From Euglena gracilis (lineage: Eukaryota; Euglenida; Euglenophyceae; Euglenales): DNA of 64,000 nt. The stretch lies in NCBI GenBank assembly GCA_039621445.1, contig CP154955.1:15250465-15314464 (forward strand), in the 5' to 3' direction. The position numbers and the translations under genes were made by a program. The notes under the pieces were generated by a model, which had not been told where the DNA came from, did no database searches, and worked only from the letters and a program-made list of their open reading frames with translations. This document shows positions 55,639 through 64,000 of this stretch, piece by piece; position 1 is the first letter of the stretch; every line of letters starts with the position of its first letter.

Positions 55639-55904
55639 CACCCAGGACCCCCCCCCCCCCCCAAGGCCTAGTCGGCCGACCACCCAGGACCCCCCCCAGT
55701 CTACCGCCTAGAGCCCCAAAACTCCCAAAAAAGCTCCCCAAAACACCATTTTTGGCTATCCAACACTTTTCCCGTCTGGACGAAGCAAAAGGCTCCTAGC
55801 TGGGCTTGCAGCACCCCCCCCACAGGGTGCTGATGCACCTTGGGGGCCAGAATCAGGCTGGGTGCAGTACCTCCCGGGGGGGGGGGGTCAGACCCCATTT
55901 AGTG

Positions 55905-56155
55905 GTATCACAATGTATCTGTGATACATTAATTTTATTTTGGTGATACATATGTGATACACATCTCTTCACAGTTTTGTTGACCCCCCCAGACCTCCAT
56001 TTAGTATGTATCACCAAAAAAAATTTTTACGTATCACATGTATCACAGCCTAAAAATTAATGTATCACATGTGTATCACCAGAATTTTTTTACCGTATCA
56101 CATATGTATCACCAATAAAATTTTAATGTATATGTATCACCAATTTTTTCATAAA
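55905..56155. repeat. TGTATCAC degenerate array, part 1
   Basis: Irregular units with TATGTATCACCAA and ACGTATCACATGT. It resumes at 57,290-57,440, so an originally continuous array may have been split by about 1.1 kb. Confidence 0.75.
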
Positions 56156-56159
56156 AATT

Positions 56160-57289
56160 TCCATTTTTACATCAAAATGTAATAATGTTTTTTCCCCTTT
56201 CTGTTCCGCTTTTCATCCTTGTTTCTTTGCCTCTCTGCAGACAAATGGTATATTTTTCTTGTGATAATGCTTTCGGCAATGTGTTTCGGTTACAACTCGC
56301 TTATTCTCTCAGCAAAAGTTTTTCCAATCTGTAGTCGGGGTTATAGTGATTACCTCCCCGTTCGCATGTTCAATTCTAAGCACGTTTGCCAAAAATCAAT
56401 TTTGAAAATGTCCCCAAAAACATTCATTTTGAGCACATTTAGTTTTTGGGACGTCCTTTATGAAAAGTGCAATGACAGTGAGCCATTGCCGTCCCCCCTG
56501 TGGGAATAGCTTGGGCCCGGGGGCTTGGCTCCGCTCCTCCTTACATGCAAAATTGGCCCCCCTAAAGTTGGCCTTTGGCCCTTTGCACATGGCCGCCAAA
56601 ATTCTTAACACGCAAATTTGGCCCCCCTAAGGTTGGCCCCCTGGCCTTACCTTCAATCATGGCCCAGGCCAAGCGCCCGGGAGGGGTGAGGTAAACCCTC
56701 CCCCAGAGAAAGTACAAAAAATGACCCCAAAGGGGTGTTTTGGGTGCTATTTTGGGTCTAACCCCCCCAAATAATACCCTCCGGGGTTTATTTTTTCGCT
56801 TTAAGTCCCGGCCCGAGGGAGGGGTATTATTTGGGGGGGTGTTATTTCCAAAAAAAAATTCGAAATTTTCGAAGTCCCGTAATATCTTGTCAATGGTTTG
56901 AGGAATTGTTGTCTCGTAATCCTGTCTTCCGCGTTTTGAAGGTTCCCTTTGGAAGGAGGCATTTGACAGCAAGAAAACTTTTGGATTCATCACAATTAAG
57001 GACATGGCACCCATGGCACTTCCACCGGGGGTCAGGCGTCTGTGAAGGGTCAGTTGGCAGCGTCATCCAGCACAATGTAAGATTTCGTTCCATTCTTCTC
57101 TTATCCCGTCCAATAAATTTAAAAATAGCGGCTGAGAAGTTGCTGACAAAAAAGAGAAAAAAAATATGGCAGCCGGGGACCCACCCAAAGAAAAAACCCC
57201 GTGCATGCCAAAAAAAAGCCACAGCGCCACGGAAGTGGGGCTGGAGCACCATGGGAACCTGAGTTCCTCAAGCTGGGAGCTGGGTGAGC
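56160..57289. other. No supported gene
   Basis: An open frame at 56,219-56,506 follows a CTCTGCAG acceptor-like site and has ordinary composition (CFGYNSLILSAKVFPICSRG), but no domain is recognised. A GGTATTATTTGGGGGGGT inverted pair sits near 56,757-56,842. Confidence 0.35.
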
Positions 57290-57442
57290 GCCATCTTATG
57301 TTTGTCTGAAAAATTTTCATCTTATAAATTTGTGCTTCACAACTTTTATTATATGTTTCACCAAGGAAAATTTGTGTATTACATATGTATCACCAAATTT
57401 TTTTAACGTATCACATGTGTATCACCAAAATTTTTTTAATAC
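57290..57442. repeat. TGTATCAC degenerate array, part 2
   Basis: Same units as 55,905-56,155, same orientation. Confidence 0.7.
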
Positions 57443-57951
57443 TCAAATCTTCCTTGTGAACAGTGTGCAGAGGGGGGATTTGAGAGAAAGAAGGATTTCC
57501 CCCCTTTATTTGCGGAAAATTGCGAATAATTGCAGATGCTAATGTCTCCAGAACAACACCTCCACAATTTGGGCCTCATTGAGCCTTGGTTGCAAATGCA
57601 CAGGTCACACAACAAAAGAGCACTATATACAGCAGGCATGTGGTAAGGTGCAGTGTTGTCTGGGCAGTGCGTGCCCGAAATGAAAGCAAGGATGAGTGCA
57701 AGAAGAAAAAAGCACCGTCTCAGGAAGCGCCAGCGTCCAATGGCATGTTGCCCCCTGCGCCGACTGGCAGCGAGCACCAGCAAAAAGCAGAATAAGAAAC
57801 TTCTTTTCCCTGGGAAAATATCTTCCCTCTGTCCCCACTTGTGAGAAACTTGTGGGGATATGAACCTTTCCAGTGAACCTTATCTTTGGTCCACACACAA
57901 GGCATGCCACTGTTCCGTGGACGTGTCGTTGACACAAGGTATATCAACGAC
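57443..57951. other. No supported gene; mariner-like TIR debris
   Basis: 57,922-57,952 contains GTGTCGTTGACAC and an imperfect inverse, the signature pair of the MITE at 48,733-49,084. Confidence 0.4.
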
Positions 57952-58519
57952 ATGCTCTTAGGCGGCCTAACTCGCACTTAGCTTTGAAAATGACTGTAAA
58001 TTTGCGCCGACGCGCAAATCCAAAAAAAAATTATTTTTGAACACCGAGGCCAGAGACTCAGGCCAATCTGAAAATAGTGTCTCCCTGCACCCCAGGGCCT
58101 GGGGACGAAAGCAACGACTTGGAACTTCACGGTCTATGGGCACAGCGCTCCCGGGTCCCATGCATGAACACAAAGCGGCGGGTAATGAAACGAGGGGACT
58201 CCGCTGTGCATTTGCGCTTTGGCACAAACTTTTTTACTTTTTTGTAATTCAACATGTGGGTGACCATTGCCACACTTGGGCAATGATATTGTCAACATGT
58301 GTTTCCATTGCGCCAAAACGCAATGGGTGGGCTTATGAAGAATAGAAATTTAAGAGCTACCTTGCACCAAAGCGCAATATAAATACAATTTTTATAATTT
58401 TATAAAAGCATGGGTGTTGCGCCGAAGCTTTAAAATTGTATTTTTATTGCACTTTGGCGCAATGAACTCTTAAATTTTCGTTCACATAAGCCTGCCCATT
58501 GCGCTTTGGCGCAATGGGC

Positions 58520-59150
58520 ACCAATTTTCTTATTTTATTTTTATCACTGTGTGTGGAGAGAGCAGTCCTGGAAGCATCTCATTACCAGAGCGGACAGAGC
58601 TAAGGTGGGGGGAAACCTTGCCTGGGACAGGAAACCAATCCCCTGGTGTGTGTGAAAACAACCACCAACTGCTTCATACCCAGACGTCTCTTTTCCTAGG
58701 CGTTGTGAGCCCAACTGCCAATGACGGAGGTTCCTCCCGCTTGCTTCGTAGTTAAGCATGCCTGAGGGGCCCTTCTTTTTGGCCGACTTTTGAAAATTGG
58801 AAAATTTCTGTTTGGAAAAGAACAGGTGCCAGATGAACCCTGGGAATCGCAGCCCAGGAAACAGTTTTGGGCGCCGAAAAAATGTTTTAAAGAAGCTCGT
58901 CACCCCCCTTTCCTCACCCAGGATTTGAAGCACACAACTTTGGGGATGAACGAATGGAATTGAGAAATTGAAAGGGTCCATCAACAACGGCGGAGAAGGG
59001 AAGACATGCTGACACACCTTTTTTCAGTAATTTGCAACCCACCAGACAGCCACATGTCACCGGGCAGATGGAGGGCATTGTTCAGCCGAAACAGGTCTTT
59101 CTGTCAACATCCCAAAAAACCCCACTTTGTGCACTGAGTGCAAGGTCACT
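58520..59150. other. No supported gene
   Basis: A minus frame of 157 codons (58,544-59,017) and a plus frame of 68 codons overlap. Neither has recognisable motifs. Confidence 0.35.
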
Positions 59151-59162
59151 CAGGCTCCACAG

Positions 59163-59664
59163 CAGGGAATTTCTTAAGCACCCCCGGGGGGGGGGGGGTC
59201 CAGCCTCCGGCTGGAAAAAAGGCTGCTGGCTGGATTTGAGCTGCTGGCTGGACCCCCCCCCCTGGGGGGGGGGGGGGGGAGGGGGGGGAGGGGGCTGGGC
59301 TGGGCTGGGTCGGTGAAAACCAAAATTTTCTAAAACATTTTTGCCATTTTCGACATTTTGGTGGATGGAGCTAGATCAAGGCTGGGGGCTGTGATGGAGG
59401 AAGCTGTGGTGAGGGGGAAAAATGCAGGGATAGGTGAGCTGGGCAGCCCAGTTGGCTGGCCAGTCTGCGGCCAGCTGGCCCGGCCTTCGGCCGGCTGGCC
59501 CGGCCTCTGGCCTCCGGCCGGGCTGGACCCGACTTTATTTCAGTCGACCCCCGGGGGGGGGGGGCTCCCAGCCCGAATTTGGGCTGCTGGCTGGATTTGA
59601 GCTGCTGGCTGGCTGGACCCCCCCCCCGGGGGGTAGGGTACCCTCCGGCTTAAGAAATTCCCTG
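59163..59664. mobile_element. hAT-like MITE, copy 2, perfect 8 bp duplication
   Basis: TIRs CAGGGAATTTCTTAAG and TTAAGAAATTCCCTG. Exact 8 bp flanks CTCCACAG at 59,155-59,162 and 59,665-59,672. Collinear with 50,419-50,903. Non-coding. Confidence 0.93.
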
Positions 59665-59982
59665 CTCCACAGACTACCGCCCATGATTCGTCTTTTTGTA
59701 ACAGCCACTTCCTCCCCAGTGCCTGAATAGTTGAAAAGCACCAACCCAGCTTCTGGCACAGCAGCGCTCAAACCCCCCTCATCATTCTCCTCTATCGCCC
59801 ACCTTCTCACACAGCATGACCGCATTCAAATGCATCTGCCATTTGAAAGGACATTGCGCTTAAGCGCAATAGTCCTACCTTGCGCTTAAATGCAAGTTAA
59901 AACATTTGCGCTTAAGCGCAATGTATAACAGAAGCCCCTCAGCTTATGGGAGTCCCTCTGATGTGTTACGGTGCGTTGGGGG

Positions 59983-60261
59983 CAGGCTTCTTTTTAAGAC
60001 CCCCCGGGGGGGGGGGGAGGGGGGGGGCCCCCCCACCCACCCAGGGTGGCGCGGGATCCCCTGGGGGGGGGGGACCCCCCAAAATCGGGCCCGTTAAAGG
60101 CAATTTTCAAAAATTTTCGGCGCTTTGCGCCGAAAAGGTATACCCAGCGCCTCCGGCGCGGGACCCCCCCCCCGGGGGGGGGTCCGGCCCGGCCCCACCC
60201 ACCCACCCCCCCCCCCCCCCGGGGGGGGGGGGGGGGGTCAGGTGACTTAAAAAGAAGCCTG
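59983..60261. mobile_element. hAT-like MITE with empty-site proof
   Basis: TIRs CAGGCTTCTTTTTAAG and CTTAAAAAGAAGCCTG. 8 bp duplication GTTGGGGG at 59,975-59,982 and 60,262-60,269. The opposite arm of the surrounding inverted repeat (about 62,420-62,445, minus strand) reads through the same sequence with a single GTTGGGGG and no insert. The core has palindromic C/G runs around a GGCGCTTTGCGCC hairpin at 60,119. Confidence 0.95.
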
Positions 60262-60337
60262 GTTGGGGGCCCTCTATGAACGGCCAGTGTGCGGGCTTGG
60301 TGAGGAAATACATTGCGCCGAAGCGCAAAACATCATA

Positions 60338-62279
60338 CCTCCCCCCCTCCGTGTCTAACGAACCCAAAAGTGACAAAAAATGACGGTCCGGACCCCAGGG
60401 GTTCGTTGGACACGGGGGTTCGATAATTCTGTCACTTTTTGTTTCGTAACAGACAAATGGTGACATGGATGCAAGCACTGCCGCCAAAACAACAAGGACG
60501 CTAAGCGTTGTGGTTTTGTGCCTGCAGTCACCACAGGCGAGGAAATATGCAGAGAACGGAACAGAGTCAACTCCCTTCCCCTCCCTTGCCCTCTTCCCCA
60601 TCCCTCTTCCTCGAGCTAACTTATGAGTCCTTGGGCATGCGACCCTTGATATCACTGGGGCAAATGAGGTCTCTTGTGAGGAAAAGTTTGCCACCCTCCG
60701 TGTGGGCTGCCTTTGCCCAAAACAACTTCAACGTCACTCCCGGGCTCCTCTTGCTCTTCTTCCTCTTCCTCTTCCTCCCCTTCCTCCCCTGAACCAGACG
60801 ACAGGTCAGAAATTGACGAAGATGAATCGAAATCACACGTTGGCTTACCAATCCTAGATGTGTGGTGTGGTGGGGGGGCACAACCACCCGGGGGGGGGGG
60901 GGGGGGGGAGGCTAAGCCAATGCGTTATTCGAATCGGAATCAGTTCCAAAAGCAAGGTCAGAATCACTCGCATCAGAAGGGACGGTGGAAAAATACGAGG
61001 GCGGTGAACGGTGCCGAGAATGAGACATGGGTCAGAATCTGTGTCAGTTCCGACTGAAAGTTCAATCAAAAAGCTCAGATACGCAGTGACATGGTCACGG
61101 TACCGGCGGCGCACACGTACGGGGACCCGCACGGCGTCCTTCGAATCGACCGTGTGTTTCAACGCCAGAATCTTGTCATTGTTCCAAAAAATTCAAGCAT
61201 CGTACCACTACTACCACTACATACCACCATAAAAAGAGAGGATGGGTCGGGTCACACACACAGCTCAACTGGCCAAACAACTGCCAAAACAACGAGGATT
61301 CTGGCCGGTACAGGCTCGAGGGGCATGGCCGTCTCGTCCGCATTCCCGAGCACCCTCACCTTCCCCTGCCGTACAGCACGATGCAATGTGGCCCGAGGTG
61401 ACATGAGAAACACCTAAAATACCTATTCCACCATCAATTCATCACACCGGTAACGTTGCACCAAAGGCAGGATGATTTCCTCGTTGTACCGCCGTAATGA
61501 TGACACCGTTCGTGTGGCCACCCCTCCTTCGCTGCCGAAAATTCACACCACCAACGTTCCAGTATGATCGGGACGGAGGGCAAGCAGTTTCACCACACAA
61601 TTCAAATGCCGACAGATAATACAAATGATAATCGATCGTTTTCCTAAAAAATTCCGCACCTTTCCGATTACCATTCGCTTTGCCACTGCCAGCCTTTGGT
61701 TCCTCTTGGAGTTGATCCACTTCTGCAAAATACCTTCCGTGTAGTGGTACCGCGACTGCTTGCCTTTGTGAATTATTTGCTTCTTGGGCCCTATTGGAGG
61801 GGTAAAGTATCTCACACAGGCATATGCGTACGCTGGGTATTTTGCCACCACCCTGTCCTTCGAACTGACCGCATGTGATGACCGTGCGCCGGAGGAGGAG
61901 GATGTGGCCAAGCGGTCACGTCCTTCAATGGCGCTTTGTCGTGGTACACCGTCTTGCCATTCCGCTCGTAGCAAAAGGAGGGTGCATTTCAAAAAAAAAA
62001 ATCTGGAACGTGGGAACCTGCATCTAAACGTCAGCCCGGACATAACATCAATTATAAAATTCACCCTCAGCGCAAAGCTATGAACTCCAGCCCGCGTTGA
62101 GAGGGACCCAAAACGATGGCGTCTACCGTGGACCCATCCGACCTCGTGTAGCGCACACGGTCGGCAAGAGAAAAAGGCGGAGCGGAAGTCATCCCTGCGA
62201 AAATTCAAAAAGTGACAAGAAATGACGGTCCGGACCCCAGGGGTTCGTTAGACACGGGGGTTCGTTAGACTGGGGGAGG
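60338..62279. mobile_element. Tc1/mariner-like TIR element, 1.9 kb
   Basis: CCTCCCCC...GTGTCTAACGAACC at the left and the inverse (TTCGTTAGAC...GGGGGAGG) at the right, flanked by TA (60,336-60,337 and 62,280-62,281). A GACGGTCCGGACCCCAGGGG segment is present near both ends in the same orientation (60,381 and 62,224). It contains the minus-strand open frames at 61.4-61.9 kb. The same terminus type occurs in the MITE at 48,733. Confidence 0.65.
61442..61720 (-). CDS. Unrecognised open frame inside the 1.9 kb TIR element
   Basis: 92 codons from ATG 61,720 to a stop at 61,442, with protein-like composition (DQLQEEPKAGSGKANGNRKG, RKTIDYHLYYLSAFELCGE, GVNFRQRRRGGHTNGVI). Upstream in a neighbouring frame (about 61,730-61,880) the sequence also looks coding (YFTPPIGPKKQIIHKGKQSR), meeting this frame at a TATTTTGCAG acceptor-like site or a one-base break near 61,727. 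No catalytic motif of a mariner transposase is visible. It could be cargo or the decayed end of a transposase. Confidence 0.35.
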   Translation of the reverse strand: MDQLQEEPKAGSGKANGNRKGAEFFRKTIDYHLYYLSAFELCGETACPPSRSYWNVGGVNFRQRRRGGHTNGVIITAVQRGNHPAFGATLPV

Positions 62280-63179
62280 TACAAAAGACTGAGAAGTGCA
62301 AACACGCGGCTGGCGTGCAATCTGAATGAACAAACAGTGCATTATGTAGGCATGTCCATTGCGCTTCGGCGCTTCGGAAAATGTATTTCCTCACCAAGCC
62401 CGCACACTGGCCGTTCAGAGAGGGCCCCCAACACACCGTAACACATCAGAGGGACTCCCATAAGCTCAGGGGCTTCTGTTTTAACTTGCGCTTAAGCGCA
62501 AATGTTTTAACTTGCGCTTAAGCGCAAGGTAAAACTATTGCGCTTAAGCGCAATGTCCATAAACATGGCCTTCTATTTCCGGCAGTGTGGGGCCTGGCGT
62601 TGCTCACCAGACGTTGGGACAGGTCCCTGGGCTTGCCCTCAATCCCCCCCCCACCTGGGTGGTTCCAGCTGCACCGCTCCTCGCACTTCAAGCACCCAGG
62701 GATCACGACTCTGTGACACACCGTTTTTCAACTTTTCACAACGTGTATGTAGAGTCCACCCTCTGGAAGCCTCAGCAGGCAACCCTTCAGGGACACTCGC
62801 AGAGCCCAAAAAAGCAACAAAAAGGGCCAAATTGCACCCAGCCTGTGTAGCACCATCCGGGGAACAGAGTCAAGGATTCAAAGCGAGGGACTCGCAACGG
62901 GGGATTTGGCCCTTTTTTGGGAAAAATCACGTGTCCTGGCGGTCAAACCGAAGGTTTTGAACCTTTTTCAAAATGGTGCACAGGCCGAAAAACGCCAAAA
63001 TTGGGCCTGTTCCCCGGGTCCCAACATCGGCAGATGATGCAGACGCCACTGTGGAGGGTCTCTGCGGAACCAGAGGGTCAAAAGGTTGGGTTCTACCGCC
63101 GGGTCTCAAAAAGTTTGGAAATTTGCACCAAAGCACAAGCTAAAATTAAAAACCTTAAATGCGAGTTTGGCCGCCTAAG

Positions 63180-64000
63180 ATGCTGTATCAATGGAACTGG
63201 GCTATTTTACGGACAGCCGAACCCCTTCCGTGATTTTGGAGCTAATATCGGAACTAAGCCTCAAATTTGAGGGAAAAAGCATTTCATATCACGAGTCTGA
63301 TGATTGGGGTCAAATAAAATTTGTCGCCCCAAAAGAGTTTTTAGCAGAACTTTCCATGAAAAAAAAAGTGAAAACCCCCTAAAAATGCGCCATTGATGGG
63401 TGTGCGCATCAATGATATCAGGGTTTACCACCGGTTCGTGCTAGGAAGCCTGAAATCCGGTTCGTGATTGTTCGTGATTGTTCGTGATTGTTCGTGATTG
63501 TTCGTGCTTCCAAAAAACCGCCCGGTTTTCCGTTTTCCTTGGCGAAATAGGTGATTCTTCTTGTGCTTTGGTTTCTGGTGCCTCTTTTAATCAACATATT
63601 CAGGTCAATGGGGAAAGCAAAAGAGGCTTGGAAGATGCAAAGCAACGAAAAATCAGTGCCAACGTATGGCATCAAGCAGACTGTTGAGATCAGCAATTTT
63701 CTGCCTCTTTGGGGAGGTTGTTCGTTGGGATCCTGACACCGAAGGACAAAAATACACCTTTTGAAAAACACAAAATACGTCCATGTCACGTTTGGGTGCA
63801 TCCATCAATTCAGCTAAAAGACCAGGGTTTTCCACAATCTTTGGTTTGCGAAGGAGGTTGTCTTTGCGAGTTGACGATGAAATATGTCGCTTTGCAGATG
63901 TCTTCTCGGCCCAGTGCACTGAAACATGGCAAACACTGCACCACATTTCCTCTCACTTCTCACTTCTCTCTCTCTAACCTCTCACTTCCATCACTCAACC
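63180..64000. other. No supported gene; small decamer repeat
   Basis: TTCGTGATTG is repeated four times at 63,461-63,500, then TTCGTG. A 63-codon plus frame (63,191-63,379) has ordinary composition (ISYHESDDWGQIKFVAPKEF) but no context. The end of the window has a CTTCTCACTTCTCTCTCTCT tract. Confidence 0.4.

Larger units (their letters stand above)
58001..62553. promoter_or_regulatory. Element-wide palindrome family TTGCGC-N4-GCGCAA
   Basis: Perfect or near-perfect 16-18 bp palindromes at about 58,001, 58,211, 58,306, 58,362, 58,446, 58,497, 59,853, 59,879, 59,905, 60,311, 62,486, 62,512 and 62,538, with weaker ones at 58,265, 58,417, 62,357 and 63,122. Spacers include TTAA, TTTG, CAAA, CGAC and CGAA. 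All lie inside the 57,957-63,179 element. Those from 59,853 on belong to the nested inverted-repeat block. The half-site TGCGC also builds the GCGCA-NN-TGCGC palindrome of the 10.7 kb element, in opposite order. Confidence 0.75.
59849..62558. mobile_element. Nested inverted-repeat block with TTGCGCTTAAGCGCAA ends
   Basis: Both ends begin GGACATTGCGCTTAAGCGCA and the inverted arms continue for about 230 bp (about 59,849-60,325 without its insert, and about 62,375-62,558), sharing CTCAGCTTATGGGAGTCCC, ACGGCCAGTGTGCGGGC and GGTGAGGAAATACATT. No target duplication is clear. It may be a separate transposon inside the 5.2 kb element or an internal inverted duplication of it. Confidence 0.7.
57957..63179. 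mobile_element. Second CTTAG-TIR element, 5.2 kb, 5 bp target duplication
   Basis: The left end CTTAGGCGGCCTAACTCGCA and the right-end inverse CTTAGGCGGCCAAACTCGCA continue in both with Y-T-T-A. The flanks ATGCT at 57,952-57,956 and 63,180-63,184 are an exact 5 bp duplication. The right end reads GCATTTAAGGTTTTT inward, matching the 10.7 kb element (GCATTTAAGGGTTTTT), so the two share a TIR family. No ORF A or ORF B relative was found inside, so it is probably non-autonomous. It has been invaded by at least four other elements. Confidence 0.85.

Noticed and set aside
59849-62558. A target-site duplication for the nested inverted-repeat block
   Set aside because: The flanks ATTTGAAA and ATAAACAT do not match, and alternative boundaries at GCCAT also fail, so I do not claim a specific insertion event.
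1-64000. rRNA, tRNA, snRNA genes and organellar genes
   Set aside because: I scanned for familiar conserved cores and found none that I could support by eye. A covariance-model scan would be decisive.

Overview
This window looks like repeat-dense nuclear DNA from a unicellular eukaryote, probably an alga or other protist. The species cannot be named from the sequence. The eukaryotic signs are spliceosomal exon boundaries (several phase-matched GT-AG junctions), a non-LTR retrotransposon with a reverse transcriptase and a restriction-like endonuclease, hAT-like and Tc1/mariner-like TIR elements with their target-site duplications, satellites, microsatellites and G/C homopolymers up to 35 nt. 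I recognised no rRNA, tRNA, operon, CRISPR array or bacterial gene.

Layout. 0-17 kb: foldback and palindromic repeats, minisatellites, a decayed TIR element carrying a four-cysteine gene remnant, a LINE remnant, a 1.2 kb duplicated block, and a possible WWE-domain exon on the minus strand near 16.9 kb. 17.2-22 kb: a frameshifted LINE whose polyprotein has a 2A-like motif, reverse transcriptase, zinc knuckle and C-terminal PD-D nuclease. 22-28.5 kb: MITEs, minisatellites and two phase-compatible minus-strand exons. 28.5-38.2 kb: a minus-strand multi-exon gene for a multi-pass membrane protein. Six short exons are recognisable, and the introns are filled with satellite, microsatellite and retroelement debris.

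The most notable region is 38,536-49,222. It is a 10.7 kb GC-rich element with about 35 bp terminal inverted repeats (starting CTTAGACGGCC) and a perfect 5 bp target-site duplication (AGAAA). It carries two large genes: ORF A, possibly an RNase-H-fold transposase, and ORF B, an intron-containing gene for a charged and proline-rich protein. A second element at 57,957-63,179 has a related terminus (CTTAGGCGGCC) and its own perfect 5 bp duplication (ATGCT). Each element is studded end to end with its own short palindrome. In the first it is an extended E-box, GCGCASSTGCGC, with 17 exact copies plus variants in exons, introns and spacers. In the second it is TTGCGC-N4-GCGCAA. I saw neither outside its element. 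I consider this pairing (shared TIR family, 5 bp duplication, element-wide palindromes) the best candidate here for an undescribed system.

49-64 kb: nested MITEs. Several insertions can be read directly from 8 bp duplications, and one has an unoccupied version of its target inside the window. Single-base frame breaks recur in the LINE, ORF A and ORF B. They may be real decay or homopolymer sequencing errors, and the sequence alone cannot tell.
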